The notes under the pieces: generated by a model
What the model was told of the DNA's origin: nothing
Database searches by the model: none
The model's input: the letters and a program-made list of their open reading frames with translations, nothing else
Shown here: one piece after another, positions 24,736 to 36,554 of the stretch
How positions within the stretch are numbered: position 1 is the stretch's first letter
How the letters are laid out: the number at the start of each line of letters is the position of its first letter
Assembly (NCBI GenBank): GCA_002682825.1
Contig: NOKP01000001.1
Coordinates: forward strand, 250,501 to 314,500
Reading direction: 5' to 3'
DNA from: Neonectria sp. B-13
Lineage: Eukaryota; Ascomycota; Sordariomycetes; Hypocreales; Nectriaceae
Length of the DNA: 64,000 nucleotides
Program-made: the position numbers and the translations under genes

Positions 24736-27700
24736 CTAAAAATGTCTCGAAAGACTCACCAAACCAAACCTTACAGCGTAGGCTTTCTCAAGCCAATCAG
24801 AGTCCATGAAGCGCCGGCGTGTCGTATGGAACCCGAGCGCCCTGTAAAACCACCGTTCCAACTTGGGCGGATCATAGTGTTTAACAACCGACTGCAGCCG
24901 ATCTAATTCGGAACAACATTCACAGACTCCACCATTAGGTACACGCTGGTTAAAATGTTTGAAAATTTTCGGAGAAGTCGGGATCCAGTCAAAGCCAGGT
25001 GTAACAGGTAGGATTCCGCTCTCTGGGAAATCCATCCAGTTGCGGCCGAAGAATTGTTTGAAGTCCGGAAGTAGGCAACTCAGGACGCCATTGGTGCCAT
25101 CACAACGCTGGCAGTATTGCTGACAAGGTCCCCCTGCGCAGGTATCAGCGGTACACTCGATAACGGATCCAACACTATTGCAAAATATCACATGAAGCTC
25201 CTCCTTCCGAGCAAGCGGCTCCCAGCTCTGGAAATTAGCACCGGCCATTTCTTTGTTAAGATAACGAAGTTGTATATGTCCAGTACCAATAACATCGTAA
25301 AGGTCATATCCAAATACAACTCCGTCCCTAACGTGTTTCCTGTGATTGGTGCTGGCATAGCAGACTTTTTGGGCCGCTTTCATGCTTTCCCACACATCCA
25401 AGACCAAGTCTCCAAAGGTGATATCGGTCGGGTTCGGATTCGAATGCTGAAGGTCAAGCATCCGTAATCCCCAGTTTCTTTGTAGACATTCCTGAGCTGA
25501 TTCACCAGGAGTAGTTGAAGGCGTCATGTACATCAATGGCCCCTCGAAATTCAACCTCAACAGTTGAAACAGGCAAATAGAGACGAAAAACAGTACAGAG
25601 ACCCCGGGGAGAAGCCACGCTCGTTTCATCGTATCATCCCAAAGTATGACTGGAGTTAGCTCAGCGTTTCGCAGTTGGATGGTGAAGAGGGTCTTGAATT
25701 GGTGTTGGACCGCAGTTTGTTCCACGATTGCCTGTTTCGTACGCCCATGGGTGAAATCCGTACTAATGACGGTCCCCAGAAAGCCTAGCTTTGTACCGAG
25801 AGTAACATTGTTGAATGTGGAAACGCTTGCCAAGGCCACAATGTTGTCAGTGACTGTAGGGACTGTCGTTTGCGAACTAAACTTCTTCAAAAAATCAGCA
25901 TCCGGTGCTATAGCGCCGATGCTAACCGTGGGGTTATCGCACCAGCCTACATACACCTTTCCCGGCTGGTATTCGAATTCTCTTGGCTCAGTTCTCCTTT
26001 CTCGCTTGTCCAGTCTCATTGAAGATTTGATGGCTCCATGCCGCTGTTCTGACTCAGGCTCCCTGGCCTCAGTACTCAAGTGGAAGGAAGATTGGATGGC
26101 ATCATGGACGTTGTCCAGCTCATTTTCCCCTGTCGTGCTAGACTGACCGGTTGATTTGATGGCTTTCAGTACGTCCGTCGGAGTGATGAAACTTCCCGGC
26201 GTACGCACGACATGCCACCGCCGAGATTCTACCGGTCTTAGCTGAATCAGGGCTGTGTCAAATCCAAATAATACGACTTCGTTTTCCGTGAACCACGGAC
26301 GAGACGCACGAGAGAGGTTCACGAGTAGGTCAAAATCTATCTCGAGTCCTTCTGGGCGACCACTAGCCTCGAGATGAAGATGTCGTGGTACTTCGGCGAT
26401 GCAGGCATAGTCGAACAGTCGAGTCCAACACGAAGTCTCTTCTTTGCCCGGCCTGAACGGTTCGTGATGGCTCGACCATATGCTGACACCCTCAGTCCCA
26501 ACATCCTTAACCTTGCAGCTGACTGTAAACAAACCCTCAGCGTCTCGATTCGGAGTTTGAAAAACCGCCACCACCCAACTCAGTGCGGACAGAAGCCGAG
26601 ATTTGCTTGCTCCAGAAGTCGTTGGCAGAGCCAATCTAAGTGATGTATCTGCGAAGTAGGCGGTGATTGAATCGACGTCAAGATGCAGATGTACTTGATC
26701 AAAAATGCTCGAAATCTCATTCTCTTCCGAGGCAGAAGGTTGCAGTTTGCCCGTTGTATTTGACATCCTCGTCTTGAGGACGCACAACTTTGTCACCCAG
26801 TCCAGCAGACGTACTCCGAGGTCCCCGTAAAACTCGCTTAGAAATTCTGAGATGCCCCTGGCGACGTAGTATTCCCCATCAGGGCTTACTTTGGTTATTG
26901 TAAGGACATCCTTCCAGTTGCTTCCATGAACATCATGAAAGTTTGGGCCCTGCCAGCTGATTGTCAGTGGAACAGGCCCACCTGGCATCAGCGACGCTTT
27001 CTGCTCAATACATTCCCTGCCTAAGAGACACTCATAAGTCGCTTGGTCGATTTCGCCAGTACCCCGTCGATATACCTGGAAATCATCATAGGTGACTGAT
27101 GGGTACCTTTCTTCAGAGATCTCGGCTAAGCTCCAGATCGTTGCGCCAGACTGGTCTAGTGGTCTTCTGTAGTCGTATGCCGTAGCATTGAAAGCGAGTA
27201 TCCTGCGCTCTCGAATTATCGTCTCGTCGATACCTGGGAAGAGAACACGCAGGAACCGGGCCCCGTAGGTGACACATCTTAGCGGCTGTATTCTGGCATA
27301 TATATCCCCAGACCCCTTGGACTGTTCGCCCTGGGTGAGTCTTCGACCTAGAACTTCGATCTGGCGGCCGATATCTGGGATGAGTGTTCCGTAAGAATCC
27401 TCGACCCTGATGCTTTCCAACATCCATATCAGAACAAGATCGGACAGGACTAAATTTGGATGAATCGTCAGCCAAGGCAGCCTGGGTAAGGAGCGGCCTG
27501 TGGTACCAGAACCCAGTGGTGAAGGGAACTTCTGCCTTCCTAGGTCGTAATGCATTCCAGGGAACCACATCTCGTGGATACTCGGTGAAACTTCTGCCTG
27601 CATTTCGGCAGTATCTTCTGGGATACGACAGAGATCGAAGAGTGACAGCCGCTCATGTATAGATATGGCATGGTAGACAGTCTTAACCGGGCTCGACGCG

Positions 27701-28356
27701 TTGATATCGTAAGCTGGAGGATGTTTGGAGATTGCCAGAGATAAGAAATAAGGCAAACACGCAGGGTCTGTAGTATCCAGGATACCCATGAATCTGACTG
27801 GTGTTGCAACTTCCCAACTCGAACGACTTCGAAATCTGACCATCCGGGGCGAAGAAGGCCTACAATCGTGGTCCAGGGTTTCATACATCGAATAAACGTA
27901 GTTGATTAACACGGCAGTCTGGTGGTCGTCATGAGTCTTCTTGATGACCCCACAGTTGTTGATCATACCAGCAACACAGCGGACAACATAAGCACCGGGT
28001 CCCAGACCAAACATCCAGATCTCGTGATTATCGGTAAAATGATCGACAATGTACTTGTAAATATCGATGCAGCGGGTGGCTATATCGGGGCTGGTCGAGC
28101 CGGTGAAGATCAGGTCCAGCACAGCGTTGCCTAGTCCCGGGCCGTCGAAATATCGCGCTTGAAAGTCGTCATCATCTCGAGTATCCTCTCCACATTCCAC
28201 AGGAATGCCCATAAGGCGGGCCAACATGTAGATGTTGGTCTCGGTCTTTGTCTTTCTTCCACACCACATGCCATCACAGAGCACAATCAGCTTCGAAAGG
28301 CCACCCATTTGGAAGGAAGGATGTGGGTACTTGGGCGGTGTTCTGAGGGCGAGCAA
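24736..28356 (-). CDS. DUF2235 (Tle1-like hydrolase fold) protein, probable pseudoenzyme
   Basis: A single uninterrupted 1206-residue frame. Residues about 20-320 match the DUF2235 alpha/beta-hydrolase fold, which is related to type VI phospholipase effectors of the Tle1 class: an LCDG segment (26-29), then RYFDGPG (69-74), then the nucleophile-elbow region FGLGPGAY (116-123). Family members carry G-F-S-R-G-A there. In this protein the serine position is Gly, and the usual Thr-Trp-Asn after CDG is Met-Trp-Cys, so lipase activity is unlikely. The long C-terminal part has a hydrophobic stretch near residues 905-927 (membrane segment or buried core) and a Cys-rich patch near 1060-1100. It resembles conserved C-terminal regions of large fungal proteins of unknown role. 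A second possible start is Met17. The gene sits alone in a normal-GC island between two RIP blocks and is not itself RIP-mutated. Confidence 0.8.
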   Translation of the reverse strand: MLALRTPPKYPHPSFQMGGLSKLIVLCDGMWCGRKTKTETNIYMLARLMGIPVECGEDTRDDDDFQARYFDGPGLGNAVLDLIFTGSTSPDIATRCIDIYKYIVDHFTDNHEIWMFGLGPGAYVVRCVAGMINNCGVIKKTHDDHQTAVLINYVYSMYETLDHDCRPSSPRMVRFRSRSSWEVATPVRFMGILDTTDPACLPYFLSLAISKHPPAYDINASSPVKTVYHAISIHERLSLFDLCRIPEDTAEMQAEVSPSIHEMWFPGMHYDLGRQKFPSPLGSGTTGRSLPRLPWLTIHPNLVLSDLVLIWMLESIRVEDSYGTLIPDIGRQIEVLGRRLTQGEQSKGSGDIYARIQPLRCVTYGARFLRVLFPGIDETIIRERRILAFNATAYDYRRPLDQSGATIWSLAEISEERYPSVTYDDFQVYRRGTGEIDQATYECLLGRECIEQKASLMPGGPVPLTISWQGPNFHDVHGSNWKDVLTITKVSPDGEYYVARGISEFLSEFYGDLGVRLLDWVTKLCVLKTRMSNTTGKLQPSASEENEISSIFDQVHLHLDVDSITAYFADTSLRLALPTTSGASKSRLLSALSWVVAVFQTPNRDAEGLFTVSCKVKDVGTEGVSIWSSHHEPFRPGKEETSCWTRLFDYACIAEVPRHLHLEASGRPEGLEIDFDLLVNLSRASRPWFTENEVVLFGFDTALIQLRPVESRRWHVVRTPGSFITPTDVLKAIKSTGQSSTTGENELDNVHDAIQSSFHLSTEAREPESEQRHGAIKSSMRLDKRERRTEPREFEYQPGKVYVGWCDNPTVSIGAIAPDADFLKKFSSQTTVPTVTDNIVALASVSTFNNVTLGTKLGFLGTVISTDFTHGRTKQAIVEQTAVQHQFKTLFTIQLRNAELTPVILWDDTMKRAWLLPGVSVLFFVSICLFQLLRLNFEGPLMYMTPSTTPGESAQECLQRNWGLRMLDLQHSNPNPTDITFGDLVLDVWESMKAAQKVCYASTNHRKHVRDGVVFGYDLYDVIGTGHIQLRYLNKEMAGANFQSWEPLARKEELHVIFCNSVGSVIECTADTCAGGPCQQYCQRCDGTNGVLSCLLPDFKQFFGRNWMDFPESGILPVTPGFDWIPTSPKIFKHFNQRVPNGGVCECCSELDRLQSVVKHYDPPKLERWFYRALGFHTTRRRFMDSDWLEKAYAVRFGLVSLSRHF

Positions 28357-31294
28357 TCAAAGTGCGATGCTGCGGACGAACGCGAGCTGAAGTGTTGCGA
28401 TCAGGTGAGCTCGGAATTTGTTACTACCAAGAGTGTGTCAAGCCAACCAGTTTGGTGAGGAGGGTTGGTGGGTTATGTGGAAATGTGGCTGATTTGTTCA
28501 ACGTCGGCAAGGATTAGGCCAGTCATAAAAAGCCGATCGAGACCAGCGTAGTGAAGAGATAGTGATTGTTCTTGAACGAAGGAATGAAGAGATAATGGCG
28601 ACCATTGTACCTTATTTATCCCAATGCGTCCCCTCTGCTTCCCTTCTGCTGGAAGTTTGGGGTTGTGGTGTGATATCCCTGGTCATGCCCAGTCGTGGAT
28701 GTTGAAGACCACATGCCACCTTAGCAAAGTACGTGCTGTAGTTGGTAGTACATATGAGGAATGTAGGTCCTCCACTAGGATAGATTGCCGGAAACAACTT
28801 GTCACAGTTGCTCCCCTTCTGTTCCCTCATGTAGATGGTGGAGCTGGGAAGTACCGGCAAAAGCAAGTGTGGAGCAAACTTACCCTTGGAACTTCCCAAG
28901 AGGAATTTCTCTACGAAACTTTCCCACAAGTAACTTTCCAGGAGGGAACCTCCGATACAACATGTCTAATATATGGCAAGTACTTCTTGCGCGCCAATAC
29001 AAAGCGGTCGTCTAGACTGGGTGGTTGGCAAGAAGACGACGATGACAGCAGTAAAATGCCAGAATGTCCGTGCGCTACGACTTTGTCAAGCTGAAAATAG
29101 GAGGCCGATTCCGCTAGTGGCTGGAATAGATGGTTGTAGTTTAGTGTTTGTTAGATGAGTACTACTGTAAAGAGTGGCAGCCAAAAACGGCTGTAGTGGG
29201 TGGTGATAAATAGTCTATGTAAATCTTGCATCGTAAGCAAAACCCAGTTTTAGAGTCTTTTCTCGTCGTGGATACTCTGGGTAAGCAAAAGCTATTTTTG
29301 GCCACTCTCCCGCTTGGAGTGTGGGTTAAACCAAGCCGGGACCTTGTCTAGCCCGACACGTTCCAGGCCGCCCAATTTGTCTCCACCTTCCCAAGAGCCT
29401 CAACCCTGTCTTAACAACAGCTACTGACGAAGCATCAACGCATGGAAAAGGGATGAGCTAGGCCTACAATATTGGCCTACTCAAGCATCGAAATATGAAA
29501 GGGAATGCGTTCCTAGTTAAGACCAATAGCAACCTATACTCTTCTATCCCCATTTAACTATCCAATGATCCTTCAATGAAGTAGAGAGTTTTATGACTAG
29601 TCTAACCTTTATGGCTTATAAATGACATTCTTTTTGAACACATATAAGCCAATGTGAACGAGTAGTCTTACATAGTAAATTTTTTCATCAGGTGATACAA
29701 CGGTAGCGTTATGGCTGCATATGCCTTCGGTTACGGACACATGTGGCCTCAGTGGAACTTCCCACTCCCAGGCTATCACATGTCAGCAAGATCCGCTTGT
29801 AGTGCAGTACACCCGCCAACTTAATAGCCACAATCTGTGGCTTGAACTATGAACATCTGAACAACAGTGCGAACTCGCTGTTTGAATGCAGCCCAATTAA
29901 ACCTACAGCATCCAAGTCTATCCTTGGGTAAACCATAAAATAATAAGACACGTGCATTATAGAGCCGAAAGAAGCCATGTCAGCCCACTTCACGTTTCAT
30001 GTGCCACCACCAGCTGGCGTAAGTCATATTACCGCTCAGGGTGACGCTTCGCTGAGCTATAGCAAACCTTACCATTTCTAGTTAAGATACATGTAAATGC
30101 AGATTGGCCTACTACTCGAAGCCCTTCGTAATGCCTCCATGAGCATGAATGACATCTAGATGTTTTCTGCTCCCGAAGCATCGTCTCTTGCTATCGCTAG
30201 GTATCCATCGCTCCTATTCCACTCTCGCTGCGCTGCCCTGAACTCAATGTTCGGCTTAATCCGGGACATAGCCCAAGGTTTTCGTGACCATTGCCACAAA
30301 GGTTGCATCCAATATTGGTGGGACAGTTCACAAGATAACAACTAACGCGAGCACCACTGTGGAGAAAATTGCCGGCGATAGTGCCAGCACTGCCCTTAAG
30401 GTGGCGGGAGACATGTCATCAAGAAGAACAGGAACCTTGTGGTCCTTCCACATACTTTTCTAGCGATGTAAAGCAGTCCAGAGGTTCGTGCGTGGCGGGG
30501 TATCCCCCACAGGAAAATTCCACACTGCGGGGAGATCCATCCATGACCAGTGACCCTCCAGCAAATGTCTCAAGTTGGCCACGAATTATGCTACGTCATC
30601 GGGTAGTGAATGCGTTGATGTAACTCCACTTGAGCTACGAGTCCAAAGAGCGAGGCGAGAATGTAATCCTGATGTAATTCCGCCATAAATCTCAGTGGAT
30701 GTTCGGTTGTTTCATCAGTTGCCCAAACGAACCGAGCGAGTGAGCACTGTGGACGGCATCTTCTGGGCAACTCCCAGGAGGAGAAAAAGCCGAAAAGTAG
30801 AATAATCTGTACCAACCCATAGTAATGACCAGGGCGTGGATTGGTGCTTCCTTGCCGCCCAGTTTATCCAACACAGCGCTCAAGCCAGCGGGTACTACTG
30901 TCTAAATAAATTAGCTTGTTGAATCTGCCTTCATCGATCTGCGTTTATATGCGCGGCTCTTAAACTCAGTAGTATCCACCCTTGAACGGCCACTAGATAG
31001 AAACTCACTATATCTACATTATTTAATATATCTGCCTTTTAATAGACCTGACTTTGGCTAGATAACTAGCTAACTTATTAGCATGGAATCTCTATTAATT
31101 AAATCTTGATAATTTACTAGTATGAGTGGGAGAATCTGTCTATCAGTTGAGGCTTAGATAGAGTTAAACTAGTGAAGTTCTCCTCTGCAACCTTGAGAAA
31201 ATCGCCTTCATCATTAATCACACTATAAGTGGCTCAGGCTCACACCTCCATCTGTCTCTGCAACCATTATTGGCTCAACTTTAACGCTAACAGT
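28357..31294. other. Intergenic region without a supported gene
   Basis: About 2.9 kb of ordinary composition. The open frames here (such as 28624-29094, 30160-30345 and 30369-30623) overlap on both strands, show no recognisable domain or splice logic, and are not supported as genes. The first few hundred bases presumably hold the promoter of the minus-strand gene starting at 28356. From about 31.0 kb AT content rises toward the second RIP block. Confidence 0.5.
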
Positions 31295-31651
31295 TCAGCT
31301 TGACGCCAATGACATGTCAATTGACTTTAATTGGCGAAAGTAAAAAGCGAGGGCCAGGATCTCAAATGTGAAAAGGAGTCTTGGAATCCAGCTGTCGTTG
31401 AACGGGATCTGTTGCCCAAACCAGGCTCGAGCTTGGTGCTCAATGCTTAAGGCCACATCATCACTCTCGGATGCAATTTTGGCAACAAGGTTTCCAAAGA
31501 AACTGGTTGTCGTATGCGTATAGTGCGGCTGTAACCCTCTTGACCACTGGTCTTTATTCACAGTGACCATCAATATCCAGCATGGGTAGGGCTCTTCTCG
31601 GCAGGTTTGGTCTCTCTTTCTGGTGCACGAGGCGAATCTCTCTGCAGGCAT
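31295..31651 (-). CDS. Hypothetical ORF or gene fragment
   Basis: A 118-residue frame with ordinary composition lies right at the edge of the second AT-rich block. The C-terminal half has a hydrophobic segment (LLFTFEILALAFYF). I do not recognise it. It may be the surviving end of a longer gene cut off by the repeat block at about 31.67 kb, or chance. Confidence 0.2.
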   Translation of the reverse strand: MPAERFASCTRKRDQTCREEPYPCWILMVTVNKDQWSRGLQPHYTHTTTSFFGNLVAKIASESDDVALSIEHQARAWFGQQIPFNDSWIPRLLFTFEILALAFYFRQLKSIDMSLASS

Positions 31652-31886
31652 GAAATGTGCGCGCGCACAGGCAATAAGGCTCCTTATCCTGTAATAGCTA
31701 CAAAGCCTAGAGGGCTGGAAGCTAATATAGGATCAATCTTGCCTTAATAATAGAAAGCAGTAAGTGTATAAGCAATCAGGCATGCAGCTAGGCCGGATTA
31801 TAAAGGTAGGGTTCAAATGTATAAGAATATATAAGTATATAGGAATACTAGATCTAATATATTTATATATAAGATTCTAACCCCTT

Positions 31887-32050
31887 TATAAGGGAACCTA
31901 ATGTGTAATAATTACTATATTATGTATTGATTTCTTTGTCTTAAGCCTGGTTGGTTTTAAAGTTCTTTATTAACCTTTGTATCTGATCTAAACCTATCTA
32001 CCTTTTCTATCCAGTCTAAGTTTTTCCTTAACCCTCTTATAGCTATAGTA
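31887..32050. repeat. Direct repeat, copy 1 (possible LTR-like)
   Basis: About 165 bp, with landmarks TAAGGGAACCTAATGT, TTGATTTCTTTGTCTTAAGCC, AAAGTTCTTTATTAACC and GTCTAAGTTTTTCCTTAACC. It is repeated in direct orientation about 610 bp downstream. The two copies differ mainly by transition-type changes, as RIP would give. Confidence 0.7.
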
Positions 32051-32496
32051 TAGAGTTAATATCCCTTCTATTTAAAACCCTACCTAAAACTAAACTATAC
32101 TAATAATTATAGAGAGTTAACTCTATTTGAATAACTATATATTAACTCTATTTGGATTCTAGCTTATAAAAATTATAAAGAAAATCAATATAATAAATTA
32201 ATATATATATAATTTAAAATACTTAATTTTTACTTATATACTAGTATATTCTATTGTAAAATGAGTAGATTGAATATAAAGTAGTATTTAGATTTTTTCT
32301 CTATTTAGTTATATTTATAATATTTATAGGATTAGAAAAAGAAATATTAAATAAAAAGGCTTTAGGGAATAGCTATATATATTTTAAAAAAAAAGATATA
32401 AAAGAATAAAATTACTTTAATTTATACTTTTTATTAGTCTAAATATAGTATACTTAGATAACTAAAATAGTTATATAATATATAATAATCCCTCTA

Positions 32497-32658
32497 TAAG
32501 GGAACCTAATATATAATGATTACTATATTATATATTGATTTCTTTGTCTTAAGCCTAATTGGTTTTAAAGTTCTTTATTAACCTTTGCATCTAACCTAAA
32601 CCTATCTACCTTTTCCATTCAGTCTAAGTTTTTCCTTAACCCTATTCCTAGTATATAA
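32497..32658. repeat. Direct repeat, copy 2 (possible LTR-like)
   Basis: Matches 31887-32050 over its full length in the same orientation. The ~450 bp between the copies is AT-rich with no recognisable coding sequence. The pair could be the termini of a very small or internally deleted LTR element, or simply a segmental duplication. Confidence 0.7.
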
Positions 32659-32659
32659 T

Positions 32660-33110
32660 CCTTCCCCCCAATTTCATAATGTACTAGCTGGCCATCCGCA
32701 CTAGCTCTATGTACCCTAGCAGCTCCTAGAACTATAGAGCATATTCATCTCTAGTTAATTTATTGGCAATAGCTTTGTTCTAGTATAACCCAGCTTCCAA
32801 TCTTCTAGTGAGCTTTTCAAGAAACTCCTTTTCCTTTCTAATAAAGCTAATATTATCAACTTTAGTACTTTCATTATTTAGGAGCAGGCAGCAGCCAAAT
32901 ATAGCTAGATACACTATTTAGATAGTACTAACTACTGTACAGCTAGACTTAAAGCTACTAAGGTTATAGATTTTAGCCTAGTAAAGCTACTACTTATACT
33001 TAGTAGGCTTGATCTTTCTATCTAGAGAGTAATAGTATCCTATTTCATATACCTTATAGCTCTATTTCTTACTATTGGGTTGTAAGATACAATAGGTAAT
33101 AGTAGAATGC
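32660..33110 (-). pseudogene. RIP-degraded small protein gene, unknown family
   Basis: Reading the minus strand from about 33110, one frame gives roughly 150 codons interrupted only by five or six TAG/TAA codons at positions where Gln or Trp codons would fit. It includes a coherent charged, helix-forming stretch (FIRKEKEFLEKLTRRLEAG). The pattern suggests a once-functional small protein, perhaps carried by a repeat. I do not recognise it. Confidence 0.4.
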
Positions 33111-34689
33111 ATTATGGTTGTATTATACTGTATTATAGTGTATTGAGAAAGAGGGAAGAAGGCTAGCTAGACTTATTAGCTTGATAAGAGATGATTAGGT
33201 TATTTATATGTGTTATGGTTTAGGATAAGCTTTTTATAAATTAGACATTAAGATTAGAGAGAGGGACCTAGATGGGTTATAAAAATAGGCTTAAGGTATA
33301 ATATTAATGTAAACTATATTACTAGGAAAGCTTACTGTATTTAAGTTATTGGGATTGATAGTATTAGGTATAGTATCTTACTGTATTAACTGCTGTATAT
33401 TATCTACTGTATTATCTTGATCTATTAGATAATATTAACTAAGGCTAAAATTACTATAAATAATATATAATAATAATAAACTATCTTTAAAAACCTTAGA
33501 TTATTAAGATTAAAGTATTTATTTATATTACTATATATTTATTTTAATTTTATATATTATATAGGTTTAGCTATATAGCTAATAAGATATTTAATTATAT
33601 AAGAAGGTATTATAAGTCTATTTAACTAAATAAATAAACTAGGATAATAAAAATAGTAAAAGTTATTAATAGAATTATTTAAGATTAAAAAGTATTATAA
33701 ACATTTTAGTATTTACTCTTAACTATAAAGCTAATTTTATTTATTTATCTATCTAATACTAATAGATTAAAATATTATAACTATAAGTATATCTATATAA
33801 TAGAATGCTAAATATAGAAGTATTACTAAGTTAATTTATTACTATTTTCTTAGGTCTATAGGTTTAAGGTCTTTTTAAGGAAATCTTAATCTTTTCTCTT
33901 TTCTAATTATTATTATCTTTTTATTTTCTTTATATTTAGTAGTAATAGCTTAAAAGTATATTAATTAATGCTTTTAATAGATTATATTAATTATTTTATT
34001 ATTTTATTATAATCTTTAAATTTAATAATAAAAAGAAATAAGAAATAATACTTTAAATAGATAATAATCCTTTAGTAAAATATTTAAAAATACATTATAT
34101 AAGTATCTTAGTTAGTTAGCCTAAGGCTATACTAAATAGTATATATATAGTCTAATAGTCTAATGTTTAATACCTTCTAATAGAAAAGTATTTTATAAGA
34201 TTAATTATTAAGTTAAAAATAAGAAAGAATATTAATAAGGTATTAAAAAAGCTTATAATTAGCTTAATAATTAGTATTATAGAAGATAGAAGTTTAACCT
34301 AGGATTAAGTAAAAATTTAAATATAATTATAGAATTCTTTCTTAGTAAATAAAGGTAAAGACTTAAGCTTTAAGCTTAATAAGCTTATCTCTCTTATCTT
34401 TCTATAGTAAGAAGCTCTCTAATCCTTATCTCTTAAGATAATAATAAAAAGAAAAAGACTCTCTCTTTCCTTCCCTACTTAACCTTCCTTTTAGTAGCCT
34501 TTCTCTTTTACCTAATTACACTCTTACTAGCAACTAGCTAGCTTACTTAGCCTTTAGCCCTTACTATACTAATAACTAACTAGCTTACTTAACTCTTAGC
34601 TCTTATTATATTAATAATTAGATTTAAAATCTAAAGATTTATTCCTTTATTAAGCTTAAGTAAAAGAAATATATAATTTAATATTTAGA

Positions 34690-35465
34690 TATAATAGTCC
34701 TTAGTAATATATATCTAAAGAAGAGATTAAAGGTTAAATAGTATAAAGGAAAATAGAAAGAATAATAGTATAATAAGCTTAATACTTAAGCCTAAGGTAA
34801 TAATAACTTAAAAAGATAAAAGTTTCTATTATAAAATTAAAATATAAGTTTTATTACTTTAATTAGCTAGAAAAGCTAGATTTTAAAAAAGCTAGATCTT
34901 AGAAAAGCTAAATCTTAGAAAAGCTAAATCTTAGAAAAGCTAGATCTTAGAAAAGGCTAAAATCCCTTAGAATAAAAGTTTAACTTATAAAGCTTTATAC
35001 TTTCTAAGCTCTTTATATTCTATTTAACCTTCTATATAATATAATAATTATATAACTAATTATATAAGATAATCTTCTAAATTATATTATAGCTTAGTAA
35101 GCTCTTATTAAGCTATACTTATAGGCTTTTATATAATCTATATACTTTATTTTAAGTAGATTTAAGCCTTATTTCCTAAGCTATAAATTATATTTTAAAG
35201 GTTTAATCTATAAAATATAAAAAAGATTAAAACTAATTAATACTCTAAGGCTAAAGAATTAATTTAATTAATAGTTCTTAGTTATTATATTCTATTATAA
35301 GATAGAATTTAGTCTAATAGAATAATAGCTTAATAGATTATAATAGAATAAGTCTTTCTAAAAGGGCTAGCTTTAAAGTTAGAAAGGAATAATAATACTA
35401 TTAATATAAAGAAAAGATTTATTAATAGTTTAAAGTATAATAACTATATCTTATAGGTTATTTAA
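34690..35465 (+). repeat. Repeat R, copy A (most RIP-mutated)
   Basis: About 775 bp, with an internal run of 16-bp units (AAAAGCTAGATCTTAG type, about 34866-34962). It is followed directly by copy B and matched in inverted orientation by copy C. It is almost entirely A and T. Compared with copy C the differences are C-to-T and G-to-A. Confidence 0.8.
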
Positions 35466-36240
35466 ATATAATAATCCTTAGTAGTATATACCTAGAGAAG
35501 AGGCTAAAGATTAAATAGTATAAAAGAAAATAGAAAAAATAATAGTATAATAGACTTAATATCTAAGCCTAAGGTAATAATAACTTAAGAAGATAAAAGT
35601 TTCTACTATAAAGTTAAAATATAAGTTTTACTACCCTAATTAGCTAGAAAAGCTAGATCTTAAAAAAGCTAGATCTTAGAAAAGCTAAACCTTAGAAAAG
35701 CTAAATCTTAAAAAAGGCTAAAACCCTTTAGGATAAAAGCCCAGCCTATAAGGCTTTATACTTTTTAAGCTCTTTATATTCTATTCAACCTTTCATATAA
35801 TATAATAACTATACTATTAATTGCATAAAATAACTACTATCTAAATTATACTATAGCCTAATAAGCCCTTACTAAACTATATATATAGGCTCTTATATAA
35901 CCTATATAATAAATTAAAAAAATTTCTAAGCCTTATTTCTATACTATAAATTATAGCTTAAAAGTCTAGCCTAAAGTATATAAAATAGCTTATAATTAAC
36001 TACTTTAAACCTAAGAAATTAGTTCAATTAATAGTCTTTAACTATAATATTCTACTATAAGATAGAATCTAGTTTAATATAGTAATAGTCTAATAGATTA
36101 TAATAGAATAGCTCTTTCTAAAGAGACTAGCTTTAAAGCTAAAAAGGAATAATAATATTACTATTATAGAGAAGGAGTTCCTTAAGAAGCTATACAACCC
36201 TATCTATGCCTTATAGGTCATACAGTTAATAGGTAACATT
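35466..36240 (+). repeat. Repeat R, copy B (intermediate RIP)
   Basis: Tandem copy of A with the same internal 16-bp units (about 35646-35728). It keeps more C and G than A (for example AAACCCTTTAGGATAAAAGCCC, shortened by C-to-T changes in A). No coding frame is intact. Confidence 0.8.
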
Positions 36241-36554
36241 GTTCTAACTAACCTACAGCTAAAGGAGTAATGCATTAAAAACCAAGGGAATCTAGTTATT
36301 TCTAACATTAGCTATAAAGCTGCATAAAGGGATTTGGCAGAGGGAGTTTAAAGGGGGCAAAAGTCAATAATTAGGTTCAAAATCCAAAGATCTATCCCCC
36401 TATTAAGCTTAAGTAAAGGAAACATATAACTGTTTAGCACAATCACAGATAAGCAGAAACAGTAGTTCAAACAGTAGTTTTAATAGTAATCTTATAGATT
36501 ATATAGCTAATAAGTAATACTATATTAACTAATCTATAATCAAAGGAGTAATAT

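Noticed and set aside
25560..25640. Definite transmembrane anchor in the DUF2235 protein
   Set aside because: The hydrophobic stretch is preceded by charged residues and resembles a conserved soluble fungal region, so membrane insertion is not certain; reported only as a possibility.
28624..29094. 156-codon plus frame downstream of the DUF2235 promoter
   Set aside because: Overlapped by frames on both strands, no recognisable domain, no splice logic; not supported.
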